Of a DNA stretch of 64,000 nucleotides, positions 1 through 9,588 are shown in pieces. The stretch is taken from the NCBI GenBank assembly GCA_000973525.1, contig CP004391.1, positions 1,512,001-1,576,000 on the forward strand, given 5' to 3'. A model generated the notes under the pieces. It did no database searches. It was not told the origin of the DNA and worked only from the letters and a program-made list of their open reading frames with translations. Numbering within the stretch: the first letter of the stretch is position 1; the number at the start of each line of letters is the position of its first letter. The stretch is from Pasteurella multocida subsp. multocida OH4807 (GTDB lineage: Bacteria; Pseudomonadota; Gammaproteobacteria; Enterobacterales; Pasteurellaceae). The position numbers and the translations under genes are program-made.

Positions 1-383
1 GGCATAGTGTAATTTAATTGATTCTGCCACAATCTGAGCAGCATATAAGGGAGATGTTTGTTCTATGGGGCTCATGCTCGAACGGAGAGACTTGCTCAAA
101 TAATATAACTCGCCTTCTTTTTGTAACGTAAGCTGTTTAATTTTAGCAACTGAATGTAAAAATTGTTCAAATGTCGTATTGTCTAATTTCATTGACAAGG
201 CGCCATCAAGCTCATCATCTACAACTAGTTTTTATCCTGTTGTAACGCAAGTTGTTGCAATGTTTCAACCAAAGGTGCCTGCATTAAACGAATCGAGAAT
301 CTAGACGTGCTGTCGTGTGCCTCAACAACAAAAGCAACACTTAGCCCTAAACCACACTTAATCCAATGTTTCATAAATCCCAT
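1..383 (-). pseudogene. comE: ComE secretin, N-terminal part, frameshifted and cut by window edge
   Basis: ComE is the outer-membrane secretin of the competence/type IV pilus machine, through which the pilus and incoming DNA pass. The start ATG at 383 follows an AAGGA ribosome site 4 bases upstream. The first frame gives a hydrophobic, signal-like start (KCGLGLSVAFVVEA) and 52 codons, then stops at TAG 227-225. Immediately beyond, the next frame reads on as VVDDELDGALSMKLDN and stays open to base 1, typical of the secretin N-domain. One extra base restores the frame, most simply a sixth T in the run at 229-233 (plus strand). It is the last gene of comA-E. The missing base may be real inactivation or a homopolymer error. 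Identification rests on position after comD and domain appearance. Confidence 0.72.
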
Positions 384-390
384 ACTGTCC

Positions 391-777
391 TTATAATTTA
401 ATGAATAATATTGCTTTGTCAGTACAATATTGCTTATTTTTCCAATAAGATAGAGTCACCCCTTTGGGCTCTATGTTTATTATTTGCATCTTGTCTTTAC
501 TGAACCATTGATTGACAAACATCGAATGCAGTTGTTTATCTGGATTGATAAAAAGGGCTTGCCATTCCTCGTTCTGCTGTAACACACCCACTAATTTCAG
601 CTCATGCATAGGATTGTCTGCAAAAAAGGGAGATAACGCGTCTTCACAGGAAGACGAAACGACAAGCTCCCGCTTTTGATTAGAAATCGCTGTCTCCTGC
701 CGTGTTGTTTTATCAAAGGGATCAGCGTAGAGCTGACATGGCACGATGAGGAACAAAAGTGCGGTAAGTTTTTTCAT
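391..777 (-). CDS. comD: Competence protein ComD (PilP-like pilus assembly lipoprotein/periplasmic protein)
   Basis: A 128-residue exported protein. Its N-terminus (MKKLTALLFLIVPCQLYA) is a signal peptide ending in Ala. A small soluble domain follows, with the pattern ELKLVGVLQQNEEWQALF and later KGVTLSYWKNKQYC, the short beta-rich region seen in PilP-type proteins that link the inner-membrane PilN/PilO pair to the secretin. It lies between comC (ending 786) and comE (starting 383) on the same strand, the standard Pasteurellaceae com order. Function is assigned from family and position. The signal region has a Cys at residue 14 but no clean lipobox. Confidence 0.8.
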   Translation of the reverse strand: MKKLTALLFLIVPCQLYADPFDKTTRQETAISNQKRELVVSSSCEDALSPFFADNPMHELKLVGVLQQNEEWQALFINPDKQLHSMFVNQWFSKDKMQIINIEPKGVTLSYWKNKQYCTDKAILFIKL

Positions 778-785
778 TTTTATTT

Positions 786-1310
786 TTATCCTTGCTGTAA
801 TTGTAATAACACTTCACAGTATATTGAAACGTCTGGGTTATCTTCTGCTTTCCTAAGCTCCAACGAAAACAGCATAAGCCGTGGAACATCCCGTAAAAGC
901 GTCCTAAAAAAATCCTGAAAATCCTCAAAATTACTTTCAATTTGCATATGTAATTGAGGCGTAGATTGAAATGACCACTGTAATGACTGAAGTTTAATGG
1001 GTTCTGAAATACGTTGAATACGCTGGTTGATCAAGCTGATCTCATTCGTTAACTCAGGAGTCAGGACGGATTCCTGTGTATTTTGCTTTAATGTAGCTAA
1101 AATCCGCTGTTGATGTTGTAACTCTTCTTGTCGCTGCAATACCATACGCTCTATTTGCTTAGTGTGTTGATATTGCATCGTTAATTGGAATACAAGAACG
1201 CTCCATCCACAGATCACACAGGACATTAATAACAAAAAACGTTTTATAGTGGGTAACTGTAATAGCTTGATTAACCATTTATCCGAATGAACAAAATACT
1301 TCAATGTCAT
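786..1310 (-). CDS. comC: Competence protein ComC (PilO-like inner-membrane protein)
   Basis: A 174-residue protein with one membrane helix near residues 25-45 (FLLLMSCVICGWSVLVFQL), then a Gln-rich coiled coil (about 46-100) and a compact periplasmic domain. That is the layout of PilO, which pairs with PilN in the alignment complex of type IV pili. Its start overlaps the end of comB by four bases (ATGA type), so the two are translationally coupled. In the Haemophilus family comC is required for DNA uptake. Function is inferred from family layout and operon position. Confidence 0.8.
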   Translation of the reverse strand: MTLKYFVHSDKWLIKLLQLPTIKRFLLLMSCVICGWSVLVFQLTMQYQHTKQIERMVLQRQEELQHQQRILATLKQNTQESVLTPELTNEISLINQRIQRISEPIKLQSLQWSFQSTPQLHMQIESNFEDFQDFFRTLLRDVPRLMLFSLELRKAEDNPDVSIYCEVLLQLQQG

Positions 1311-1843
1311 TGCTCCATAATCAATAGTTCAAACTGAAATGAAATTTGTGTCGGTTCAGGCTGAAAATGAGTTAATTCCGTTTTTTGAAATAACGGGTGA
1401 TTTAAGAAAAACTGGTGTACATGCTCAAATTCAGTTTGGTTAGCGACATAACCTTGCACGTCTAAAATACCTTCGGATAAACGTAATTCAATCAACTCCC
1501 CCTCTTCTAAAGGTAATCGAGCTAGCGCATTTAATACATGTGTTAACAGGTTTTCATTGACTAGAATTGATGTCTCATTGACTCGATAACGCTGACGGAG
1601 TTGCTCAACATGATGTGACACACTTTGTAAAGTGTCATCAATCTGTTGCAAACGAGTCAAATACTCTGTTTGCTTTTTTGTCAATGTCTCTGACAAAAAA
1701 GAAAACGCAACATAGCCACTCAAAAAACACAGTAAAGCCAATCCAGTATGCAATACGAATAAACGGAGCTGATGTCGATAATACTTCTGTCGCCACGGTA
1801 ACAAATTGATTTGATATGCCACATTTTTCCTCTCTTCTCTCAA
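1307..1843 (-). CDS. comB: Competence protein ComB (PilN-like)
   Basis: A 178-residue bitopic inner-membrane protein. It starts with the PilN-like signature YQINLLPWRQKYYRHQ (residues 10-25), followed by a membrane helix (about 30-50), a coiled coil, and a periplasmic domain ending FQFELLIMEQ. PilN binds the cytoplasmic PilM through the short INLLPW segment, which is clearly present, and PilO through its periplasmic part. It sits one base after comA (ending 1845) and overlaps comC. Assignment is by motif plus operon order. Confidence 0.83.
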   Translation of the reverse strand: MREERKNVAYQINLLPWRQKYYRHQLRLFVLHTGLALLCFLSGYVAFSFLSETLTKKQTEYLTRLQQIDDTLQSVSHHVEQLRQRYRVNETSILVNENLLTHVLNALARLPLEEGELIELRLSEGILDVQGYVANQTEFEHVHQFFLNHPLFQKTELTHFQPEPTQISFQFELLIMEQ

Positions 1844-1844
1844 T

Positions 1845-2627
1845 TTATTCTTTCATTAACGATGCCGTATCTTGCCCCCATAACGCATTGCCTAAAGCAA
1901 TCACAGGTAAATCAGAGTGAATTTCACGCCAGTTGCCTGGCAACATAGATACAGTAGGAGTACGCTGATAAACAAAAACGCAGTCTGGTTCTTCGTTAAA
2001 ACGCGTACAAAATTGTTCATAGAGTGTCATCAAATTTGAAGAACGTTGTTGTAAAACATACAGTTGTTGTCTTTTTTCTAAAAGAGCAATGCAGCCAGAT
2101 TCATCTTGATATAAAAAAAGTTGACTCTGTTGTTCTATCTCATAGGCTAAAAACTGTAATCCTCGTAGAATAGCGTGTGCTAGATTATCTAATACTTCGA
2201 TATTTAATTTAGACAACGGGGCTAAATATTGCTGTGCAATCGCTTTTTGAATCGCAAACACAGTTAATTGACAACCTTGTTTAACTGTCTTCTGACTGTA
2301 ATCAAACCAAAGTTCAGAGAGTGGGATATCAAGCTCCTGTGCTAACAAAAAACAACATTGCTGTTCGCATTCTAAGCTGGACAATGATTGAGGGAGCAGT
2401 ATGTTTTTCGTCCAAATTTGATGAGGTGAAATAGCACTAATAAACATTAATTGAATAGATGTTTTTGGGGGAAAATGACTTAGAATATGTTTTTCTATTT
2501 CAGACAGATGCTCAACAGTTGAATAAAAAACCTGTGCATGATGCGCTAAATCAAACCAAACACACTCAAGAGATTGCCCACTTTTCCATACACCAACTTT
2601 GATAATAATAGTTTTATTTCGCCACAT
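1845..2627 (-). CDS. comA: Competence protein ComA (PilM-like cytoplasmic actin-fold protein)
   Basis: First gene of the comABCDE operon, about 260 residues, no membrane helix. It resembles the divergent PilM/ComA proteins that form a cytoplasmic ring bound to the PilN N-terminal tail. Two ATGs lie at 2630 and 2627. The Shine-Dalgarno GGAGG (plus 2633-2637) is only 2 bases from the first but 5 from the second, so 2627 is chosen. It is divergent from ponA with a 134-bp gap. In Haemophilus this operon is driven by CRP and Sxy during competence; a weak candidate site is listed separately. Sequence conservation of this family is low, so the call leans on the operon. Confidence 0.8.
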   Translation of the reverse strand: MWRNKTIIIKVGVWKSGQSLECVWFDLAHHAQVFYSTVEHLSEIEKHILSHFPPKTSIQLMFISAISPHQIWTKNILLPQSLSSLECEQQCCFLLAQELDIPLSELWFDYSQKTVKQGCQLTVFAIQKAIAQQYLAPLSKLNIEVLDNLAHAILRGLQFLAYEIEQQSQLFLYQDESGCIALLEKRQQLYVLQQRSSNLMTLYEQFCTRFNEEPDCVFVYQRTPTVSMLPGNWREIHSDLPVIALGNALWGQDTASLMKE

Positions 2628-2655
2628 CATTTCCTCCTTCTCTTTACGGATTATT

Positions 2656-2682
2656 TACATTTTTGCAGAACTTTTAGCTTTG
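2656..2682 (-). promoter_or_regulatory. Possible competence (CRP-S) control site upstream of comA
   Basis: Read on the minus strand, this part of the comA-ponA gap has AGCTAAAAGTTCTGCA followed by an A-run. The TGCA and A-rich flank match only one half of the TGCGATC-N2-GATCGCA element recognised by CRP with Sxy, and the core shows many mismatches. It is listed because comA operons of this family are Sxy-controlled and nothing better is visible in the gap. Confidence 0.22.
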
Positions 2683-2764
2683 GATTTAGCCTGCTTATCT
2701 TTATACTGTCAGTAATTTTTTAAGCTTTTTGAGAAGCAAGCACTAACCAAGAGAGAATCTTTCG

Positions 2765-5335
2765 ATGCGGATCGCAAAATTAATATTAAGCACCCTATTA
2801 ACGTTGTTCGTATTAGGCTGTGTCGCGGTAGGCGCGGTATATGTCTATTTAAAGGCAGATTTACCAGATGTAGAAAGTTTAAAAACAGTTGAACTACAAC
2901 AACCCATGCAAATCTACACGGCAGATGGGAAACTCATTGGTGAAGTAGGAGAACAACGTCGTATTCCAGTTCCTTTAGCGCGTATTCCCCAGCAATTGAT
3001 CAACGCTGTTCTGGCAACAGAAGATGCACGCTTTTATGAACACCATGGTTTAGACCCGATTGGTATTGCACGCGCAGTGACAGTCGCCATCACAAAAGGG
3101 GGGGCATCACAAGGTGCGAGTACCATTACACAACAATTGGCGCGTAATTTCTTTTTAACACCAGAAAAATCCATTGAGCGTAAAGCTAAAGAAGCAGTTT
3201 TAGCGATCGATATCGAAAATACCCTCAGCAAAAATGAAATCTTAGAGTTGTACTTAAACAAAATTTATTTAGGTTACCGCTCTTATGGTGTTGCCGCTGC
3301 CGCTAAAACCTATTTTGGTAAAGAATTGGATCAACTGACATTATCAGAAATCGCAATTATTGCTGGGTTACCCAAAGCCCCTTCTACCATGAACCCTATC
3401 TACTCATTAAAACGTGCAACAGAGCGACGCAATGTAGTATTGGGGCGTATGCTCACAACGAAATATATCACTCAACAGGAATATGATGCGGCACTCAAAG
3501 AACCAATTGTAGCTCGTTATCATGGTGCACAAATTGACTTTCGTGCAGATTATGTGACAGAGATGGCGCGTCAAGAAATGGTAAGACGTTTCGGCGAAGA
3601 AAAAGCCTATACAAGTGGTTTTAAAGTTTACACAACCGTACTATCCAAAGATCAAGCTCAAGCACAAAAAGCCTTACGCGATAATTTAATTGACTATGAT
3701 ATGCGTCATGGTTACCGTGGCGGTGCACCACTTTGGAAAAAAGATGAGACCCCTTGGGAAGCAGAGCGCATATTGGGTTTCTTAAAAAAACTCCCCAATA
3801 CAGAACCGCTCTTACCTGCTGCCGTGTTAGCAACCAATAAATCTGGTCTCGAACTGTTGCTCGCCTCTGGCGAAAAAATGAACTTACCAAACAGTGCCAT
3901 GCGTTGGGCGGGTAAAAAAACACCTCAAGTCGCAGATCAAATTTGGATCCGTCAACGTGATAACGGTGAGTGGATTCTGGCACAGGTTCCAGAGGTCAAT
4001 TCTGCATTGGTCTCTTTAAATAGCGATAACGGAGCAATTGAAGCGTTGGTTGGTGGATTCAGTTTTGAACAAAGTAAATTCAACCGTGCAACACAGTCCT
4101 TAGTACAAGTTGGTTCCTCTATCAAACCCTTTATTTATGCAGCCGCATTAGAGAAAGGTCTGACGTTATCAAGCGTACTCCAAGACTCTCCATTGATATT
4201 GAAAAAAGCGGGACAAAAACCTTGGGCACCAAAAAACTCCCCAAATCGCTTCGATGGTCCAATGCGTTTACGCGTAGGATTAGGCCTATCGAAAAATATG
4301 ATTGCTATTCGCGCCATGCAAATGGCAGGCGTTGATTTTACTGCCGAATTTTTACAGCGTTTTGGCTTCAAAAAAGATCAGTTCTTTGTCAGTGAAGCAT
4401 TGGCATTAGGGGCGGCCTCTTTTACGCCATTAGAAATGGCGCGTGGTTATGCTGTATTTGACAATGGAGGCTACTTAATTGAACCATTTATCATTAATCG
4501 CATCTTAGACAACACAGGTAAAGAAATTTTCTTAGCCAATCCTAAAATTGCTTGTGTAACTTGTCATGATATTCCTGTCTTATATGGTGAAACAGAGAAA
4601 CTGGACGCGTTTAAAAACTATGATCTGAGTTTAACCGAGAATTTGAATATTGATGTATCCGATGAAGGTGGCGAAGATGGTGCTGGCGAGATCATTCCAG
4701 ATATACCTGATTTACAACCACTTGCTAACCAAAGTATTGATGAAAATAATCTGCACTTTATGGCAGATGCCAAAACAGAACAGTCTGAAACACAATATGC
4801 ACCACGAGTGATTAGTGGTGAATTAGCCTTTCTTGTGCGTAGCGCATTGACCTCGGCAATTTATGGTGAACCAGGTAAAAGTTGGGTCGGCACAAGTTGG
4901 CGACTTTCAAAAGCGTTTAAACGACAAGACATTGGCGGCAAAACGGGAACAACCAATAATTCCAAAGTAGCCTGGTATGCAGGATTTGGAGCGAATCTTA
5001 CAACCGCGGTCTATGTTGGGTTTGATGATAATAAACGTAATTTAGGTCGCGGTGAAACAGGAGCAAAAACAGCAATGCCCGCGTGGCAAGCCTATATGCA
5101 AGTCAGTTTATCTGATATCCCTGAACGTAAATTAGCACCACCACCAAACATTATCGAGAAACGCATTGATACTGGTTCGGGATTGTTAACAAGCAGTGGT
5201 GGACAAATAGAATACTTTATTCAGGGAACGGAGCCGAAACGGACGTATGTAGAAGAACAAGGCTATTACATTCCCCCTAATGTGACGACGCCAAGCCATC
5301 TTCCTACGGGCAATGAACGGCAAGAACTTTTCTAA
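2765..5335 (+). CDS. ponA: Penicillin-binding protein 1A, bifunctional peptidoglycan synthase
   Basis: A class A PBP of 856 residues that polymerises lipid II and cross-links the glycan in the periplasm. It has a short cytoplasmic start, one membrane helix (about 6-28), and a GT51 transglycosylase domain with the catalytic Glu in TEDARFYEHHG (E86) and GASTITQQLARN (about 117-128). The transpeptidase has all three motifs: SSIK with nucleophile S451, SKN at 509-511 and KTGTTN at 726-731. Length matches the family. It is divergent from comA, as in Haemophilus, and followed by a strong terminator. The stretch at about 610-680 is an acidic, low-complexity insertion between motifs. Confidence 0.97.
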   Translation: MRIAKLILSTLLTLFVLGCVAVGAVYVYLKADLPDVESLKTVELQQPMQIYTADGKLIGEVGEQRRIPVPLARIPQQLINAVLATEDARFYEHHGLDPIGIARAVTVAITKGGASQGASTITQQLARNFFLTPEKSIERKAKEAVLAIDIENTLSKNEILELYLNKIYLGYRSYGVAAAAKTYFGKELDQLTLSEIAIIAGLPKAPSTMNPIYSLKRATERRNVVLGRMLTTKYITQQEYDAALKEPIVARYHGAQIDFRADYVTEMARQEMVRRFGEEKAYTSGFKVYTTVLSKDQAQAQKALRDNLIDYDMRHGYRGGAPLWKKDETPWEAERILGFLKKLPNTEPLLPAAVLATNKSGLELLLASGEKMNLPNSAMRWAGKKTPQVADQIWIRQRDNGEWILAQVPEVNSALVSLNSDNGAIEALVGGFSFEQSKFNRATQSLVQVGSSIKPFIYAAALEKGLTLSSVLQDSPLILKKAGQKPWAPKNSPNRFDGPMRLRVGLGLSKNMIAIRAMQMAGVDFTAEFLQRFGFKKDQFFVSEALALGAASFTPLEMARGYAVFDNGGYLIEPFIINRILDNTGKEIFLANPKIACVTCHDIPVLYGETEKLDAFKNYDLSLTENLNIDVSDEGGEDGAGEIIPDIPDLQPLANQSIDENNLHFMADAKTEQSETQYAPRVISGELAFLVRSALTSAIYGEPGKSWVGTSWRLSKAFKRQDIGGKTGTTNNSKVAWYAGFGANLTTAVYVGFDDNKRNLGRGETGAKTAMPAWQAYMQVSLSDIPERKLAPPPNIIEKRIDTGSGLLTSSGGQIEYFIQGTEPKRTYVEEQGYYIPPNVTTPSHLPTGNERQELF

Positions 5336-5349
5336 AATAGACCGCACAT

Positions 5350-5386
5350 GAAAGCCACTTCAACGAAGTGGCTTTCTTTTCTCTCA
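5350..5386 (+). terminator. Rho-independent terminator of ponA
   Basis: A perfect 12-bp stem (GAAAGCCACTTC / GAAGTGGCTTTC) with the 3-base loop AAC is followed by a T-rich tail. It lies 15 bp after the ponA stop and faces the convergent sialidase gene. The minus-strand side lacks a T tract, so it mainly serves ponA. Confidence 0.9.
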
Positions 5387-5396
5387 TTATCGCTGC

Positions 5397-6897
5397 TTAT
5401 TTCTGACTTTGGTGCAATAATGCTTGCAAACTTAAACGCACAAATTGTATCTTCTCTGCGCTTTCCTCATAAAGCAAACCAATATCGCCATTCGGTAATT
5501 CCGTTAAACTGTTATAGGCATAATAACCTGTACTAATTGTCGTTGAATTGAGCCATTTAATCGAACTATCTTGCTTCACTTCACCTAGCCAAACTTTACC
5601 ATTGGCGCGAATGCGGTTTGTGGAATGAGGATTTGCAAACAGCACATATTCTTTTCCAGCGATACGTTTAGAATATTTAATCACCGACATTTGTGAGTAA
5701 GGATCTAATAAAACTTCATCAAACTCTCGTTTATTTAGCCACGTATATCCACCATCTTTACTGGTCGCAATATGTACTTTGCCATTCAAATTACGTGAAA
5801 ACATTTTCAAATCACCATTATCCAACTGAATGAGTTGGGATTCAGTTAATTCATAATGACTATTATTTAATAAACGAGACCCACCTGCTGCATGCAAAAT
5901 ACGATCTGTTGGCGACTCACCACGAACCCAGGTGTTTCCACCATCTTGACTAATGATCACGGCTGCTGATTGTTTATTCTGTTGGTTCGTATAATAAATC
6001 GGCATGACTAATGAACCATCTTTCAATTGAATCCCATTACCAGGTCCCGTCCCTAAAAAACGCATCCAATCTGCTTTCACATACGCAGTCAGATCGCGTG
6101 GATTAGACCATGTTTGACCGTCATCATCACTGTACATCATCCATAAATAACTGGTTATTTTCGTTTTTAGTGGCGCGGCTTTGGACGTAGCGGCATCCGT
6201 TTGTAAAAAAAATATTACCAAGCCATTTTTTGCCTTGGTATAAATCCCCTAAATCATTGAATCCAATCTCACGACGCCCTTCAATAACAACACGATAATT
6301 GGTTGGTTTATTCTTCGAATTAAAGACGATACCTTTCTCTCGTACAGTATAATAATTACCCGCCTGATCCGTTAACTCGCGGTAAAATCGTCCGTTAATC
6401 TTTTTATACCCTGTTCCTTCCGCTGAAGGATGCTGGTTAATACCAAAAAAACCTTTTGTTTCAGGGAACATATCGACAAACAAAAACAAACGTCCCGTTT
6501 TTTTATCTTGAACCATAAGAGGATCAATAGAAAAAGCGGCGTTTTCTTGCCCATAATGTTGGCTAGGTAAGTCTAAAATGACTTGTTCACCTAACCAGGT
6601 TTTACCACCATCTAAGCTACGACGAATGACAGTATCAATATTTCCCCAATCTTCCGCATGTTGATGGCGTTTATCGATAGCCGCAATCACCACATGATTT
6701 TTTGTGGTAAATAAGACAGGAATGCGATACTTTTGAGCCCCATTTTGCCCTTTTTGAAAAAGAGTAGTGGTATCACGTACAACAGGACTTACTGCTTGCT
6801 CAGCGTGAGGCTGTATGGGGGAAGCCGCTGCTGTTGCACGAATAATGGGGAAAACGAATAAGGCAAACATCATGAACGCCAATGCCTTTTTCTTCAT
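5397..6897 (-). pseudogene. nanH: Secreted exo-sialidase (neuraminidase), interrupted by a T8 frameshift
   Basis: A glycoside-hydrolase family 33-type sialidase that releases sialic acid from host glycans. The start is placed at ATG 6897 (MKKKALAFMM) because a signal peptide ending around ATAAAS follows. The YRIP motif (arginine-triad start) is in QKYRIPVLF. Four Asp boxes are present: SLDGGKTW in the first frame, then SDDDGQTW, SQDGGNTW and SKDGGYTW in the second. The frame breaks at a run of eight bases (plus-strand A 6205-6212). Seven would join GNIF to LQTDAAT and give a 499-residue enzyme. As written only about 235 residues plus an out-of-frame tail would be made. It may be inactivated, phase-variable or a sequencing error. 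Confidence 0.88.
6205..6212 (-). repeat. Homopolymer (T8 on coding strand) at the sialidase frameshift
   Basis: Eight consecutive A on the plus strand, T on the coding strand, lie exactly where the sialidase reading frame changes. A seven-base tract restores a continuous 500-codon frame. Runs of this length are prone both to slipped-strand change and to base-calling error. Confidence 0.8.
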
Positions 6898-6976
6898 ATT
6901 CACTTTCTCAATATGGATAACAATAGGCAAAATGTAACAATACGTCACCATAAAGTAAAATTCTACCATGTCATTT

Positions 6977-6992
6977 TGAGAATCTGATCACA
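6977..6992 (-). promoter_or_regulatory. Candidate CRP site upstream of the sialidase gene
   Basis: On the coding strand the 16-mer TGTGATCAGATTCTCA matches TGTGA-N6-TCACA at nine of ten core bases and starts with the full TGTGATC half. Its centre is about 88 bp before the chosen ATG. Sialic-acid genes in this family are known CRP targets, which supports the site, but no promoter can be placed with certainty between it and the start. Confidence 0.5.
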
Positions 6993-7191
6993 AACCCTCA
7001 CGATGAATTGATTGAACATCTTGTATGTGTTATCAACATCGATATGACCACAACTTCCCTATACCGCACTTCATCATATCGTTACGAAAAGACAAAATCC
7101 CCTCTGTTGAAAAAGGAGTAGTGGTGATCACGTTAATTTGCTTTATAATGTCGGTAAAGACTCTACTCGCTTATATTAAAGGCAAATATTT

Positions 7192-8037
7192 ATGCTCAGT
7201 TATCGTCATAGCTTCCATGCTGGCAACCACGCAGATGTGATCAAACACATCGTATTAATGTTAATTATTGAAAGCCTCCAGCAAAAAGAGAAAGGCTTTT
7301 ATTATTTAGACACACACGCTGGCGTTGGACGTTATCGCTTGTTCAGTGAAGAAGCAGAAAAAACAGCCGAATTTGAGGAAGGTATTGGACGCCTTTGGGA
7401 GCGTGATGATTTACCAGAAGAAGTCGCTCGTTATATTAAACTCATTAAAAAACTCAATTATGACGGCAAAGAGCTTCGTTATTATGCAGGTTCTCCACTC
7501 ATTGCTGCGACAATGTTACGCCCACAAGATCGTGCATTGCTGACAGAATTACACCCAAGCGACTTCCCTTTATTGCGTAATAATTTTAAGGAATTTGAGA
7601 ATGTCACGACGAAACGTGATAACGGCTTTATGCAAGTGAAAGCAACTCTTCCACCGAAAGAACGCCGTGGTTTAGTGCTTATCGATCCGCCTTACGAACT
7701 CAAAGAAGATTATGATTTAGTGGTTAGTGCGATCGAAGAAGGCTACAAACGCTTTGCAACGGGTGTTTATGCGATTTGGTATCCTGTTGTATTACGCCAA
7801 CAAATTAAACGTATGGTGAGAAATTTAGAAAATACAGGGATCCGCAGAATATTACAAATCGAATTGGCCGTGCGCCCAGATTCAGATCAACGGGGTATGA
7901 CCGCAAGTGGAATGATTGTGATTAATCCACCTTGGACATTGGAATCACAAATGAAAAAAATCCTACCTTATTTGACCAACACACTGGTTCCCGAAGGAAC
8001 AGGCAGTTGGTCAGTACGTTGGATTACACCAGAATAA
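7192..8037 (+). CDS. rlmJ: 23S rRNA (adenine2030-N6)-methyltransferase RlmJ
   Basis: A 281-residue SAM-dependent methyltransferase that modifies A2030 of 23S rRNA before the 50S subunit is complete. The family start MLSYRHSFHAGNHADV is intact. The catalytic DPPY motif is at 165-168 (LIDPPYELKEDY), with GVYAIWYP downstream in the conserved core. It stands alone between the divergent sialidase gene and gor. A TATAAT hexamer lies at 7144-7149, about 43 bp before the start, without a convincing -35. Length is normal and all motifs are present. Confidence 0.95.
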   Translation: MLSYRHSFHAGNHADVIKHIVLMLIIESLQQKEKGFYYLDTHAGVGRYRLFSEEAEKTAEFEEGIGRLWERDDLPEEVARYIKLIKKLNYDGKELRYYAGSPLIAATMLRPQDRALLTELHPSDFPLLRNNFKEFENVTTKRDNGFMQVKATLPPKERRGLVLIDPPYELKEDYDLVVSAIEEGYKRFATGVYAIWYPVVLRQQIKRMVRNLENTGIRRILQIELAVRPDSDQRGMTASGMIVINPPWTLESQMKKILPYLTNTLVPEGTGSWSVRWITPE

Positions 8038-8140
8038 GTTATTACCAATTACATTAATTCGCCATGCCTTTTGCTTTCAATTTGTTATGCTGCAAAATAG
8101 GCACATTTATCGAACAACATGAACTGAGAAGGAATCAATG

Positions 8141-9496
8141 ATGACAAAACATTATGATTATATTGCTATCGGGGGCGGAAGCGGTGGTATCGCCTCCATT
8201 AACCGTGCGGCAAGCTACGGCAAAAAATGCGCTATTATTGAAGCAAAACACTTAGGTGGAACTTGCGTAAATGTCGGTTGTGTACCGAAAAAAGTGATGT
8301 GGCACGGTGCTCAAATTGCAGAAGCAATTCACCTTTATGCGCCAGATTATGGTTTTGACATCAGTGTAAATAAATTTGATTTCGCCAAATTAGTGGAAAG
8401 CCGACAAGCTTATATCAGCCGTATCCACACCTCTTATAACAACGTGCTCGCAAAAAATAATGTAGATGTAATCCAAGGTTTTGCGAAATTCGTGAATGAA
8501 AATACGGTTGAAGTCAACGGTGAACAGATTACAGCAGATCATATTTTAATTGCGACTGGTGGTCGTCCAAGCCGTCCTTCTATTCCAGGTGCAGAATATG
8601 GTATTGACTCTAATGGCGTATTTGCATTAACTGAATTGCCAAAACGCGTTGCCGTAGTGGGTGCTGGCTATATTGCGGTTGAGCTTGCCGGTGTAATGAA
8701 TAGCTTTGGCGTTGAAACACATTTATTTGTACGCCAACACGCACCATTACGTAATTTTGATCCATTGATCGTTGATACATTATTAGAAGTGATCCAACAA
8801 GACGGTATTCAATTACACACAAAAGCCATTCCACAAGAAGTGGTCAAAAATGCAGATGGTTCATTAACCATTAAATTGGAAGATGGCCGCACTCAAGAAG
8901 TGGATTGCTTGATTTGGGCAATTGGTCGTGAGCCGGCTACTGATGTTATCAATCTTGCTGCGACAGGCGTGAAAACGAATGAGCGTGGTTTCATCAAAGT
9001 GGATAAATACCAAAACACTAACGTGAAAGGCATTTATGCAGTAGGTGATATCATTGAAGGTGGTATTGAATTAACGCCAGTGGCAGTTGCGGCAGGTCGT
9101 CGTCTTTCTGAACGTTTATTTAACAATAAGCCAAACGAGCATTTAGACTACAACTTAGTACCAACAGTAGTATTCAGCCACCCACCAATCGGTACGATCG
9201 GCTTAACTGAACCAAAAGCGATTGAGCAATATGGCGAAGAAAATGTGAAAGTGTATAAATCGTCTTTCACGCCAATGTACAGTGCGGTAACGCAACATCG
9301 TCAACCTTGCCGTATGAAACTCGTTTGTGTTGGCAAAGAAGAGAAAATCGTGGGTTTACACGGCATTGGTTTTGGTGTAGATGAAATGATCCAAGGCTTT
9401 GCAGTTGCGATCAAAATGGGCGCAACAAAAGCGGATTTTGATAATACTGTTGCAATCCACCCAACAGGTTCTGAAGAATTTGTAACAATGCGTTAG
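8141..9496 (+). CDS. gor: Glutathione-disulfide reductase
   Basis: An FAD- and NADPH-dependent cytosolic enzyme that regenerates reduced glutathione. Of two adjacent ATGs (8138, 8141) the second gives MTKHYDYIA as in E. coli Gor and better spacing from GAAGGA. The FAD-binding GGGSGG is near the start and the redox pair in [13 protein letters not shown] is Cys42/Cys47. NADP-binding [11 protein letters not shown] is central, and the C-terminal HPTGSEEF carries the proton-transfer His-Glu pair. About 451 residues, full length. It is monocistronic and ends in a bidirectional terminator shared with tdk. Confidence 0.97.
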   Translation: MTKHYDYIAIGGGSGGIASINRAASYGKKCAIIEAKHLGGTCVNVGCVPKKVMWHGAQIAEAIHLYAPDYGFDISVNKFDFAKLVESRQAYISRIHTSYNNVLAKNNVDVIQGFAKFVNENTVEVNGEQITADHILIATGGRPSRPSIPGAEYGIDSNGVFALTELPKRVAVVGAGYIAVELAGVMNSFGVETHLFVRQHAPLRNFDPLIVDTLLEVIQQDGIQLHTKAIPQEVVKNADGSLTIKLEDGRTQEVDCLIWAIGREPATDVINLAATGVKTNERGFIKVDKYQNTNVKGIYAVGDIIEGGIELTPVAVAAGRRLSERLFNNKPNEHLDYNLVPTVVFSHPPIGTIGLTEPKAIEQYGEENVKVYKSSFTPMYSAVTQHRQPCRMKLVCVGKEEKIVGLHGIGFGVDEMIQGFAVAIKMGATKADFDNTVAIHPTGSEEFVTMR

Positions 9497-9506
9497 TCGT
9501 AACAAC

Positions 9507-9538
9507 AAAAAAGGCGGTTTCAAACACCGCCTTTTCTC
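9507..9538. terminator. Bidirectional terminator between gor and tdk
   Basis: The ten-base arms AAAAGGCGGT / ACCGCCTTTT enclose a 7-base loop. T-rich tracts lie on both sides (TTTTCTC on the plus strand, TTTTTTG on the minus), so it can end both convergent transcripts. It lies 13 bp past the gor stop and about 50 bp past the tdk stop. Confidence 0.85.
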
Positions 9539-9588
9539 ATTAAAACTTTTCAAAAATTGACCGCACTTTTGTGCAGTCTATCTTCAAC

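Noticed and set aside
5348..5536. Plus-strand ORF of 62 codons after ponA
   Set aside because: It is made of the ponA terminator and DNA antisense to the sialidase gene, with no ribosome site.
7025..7240. Plus-strand ORF of 71 codons before rlmJ
   Set aside because: Overlaps the rlmJ start in another frame, contains an uptake core and the probable promoter, and has no recognisable domain.
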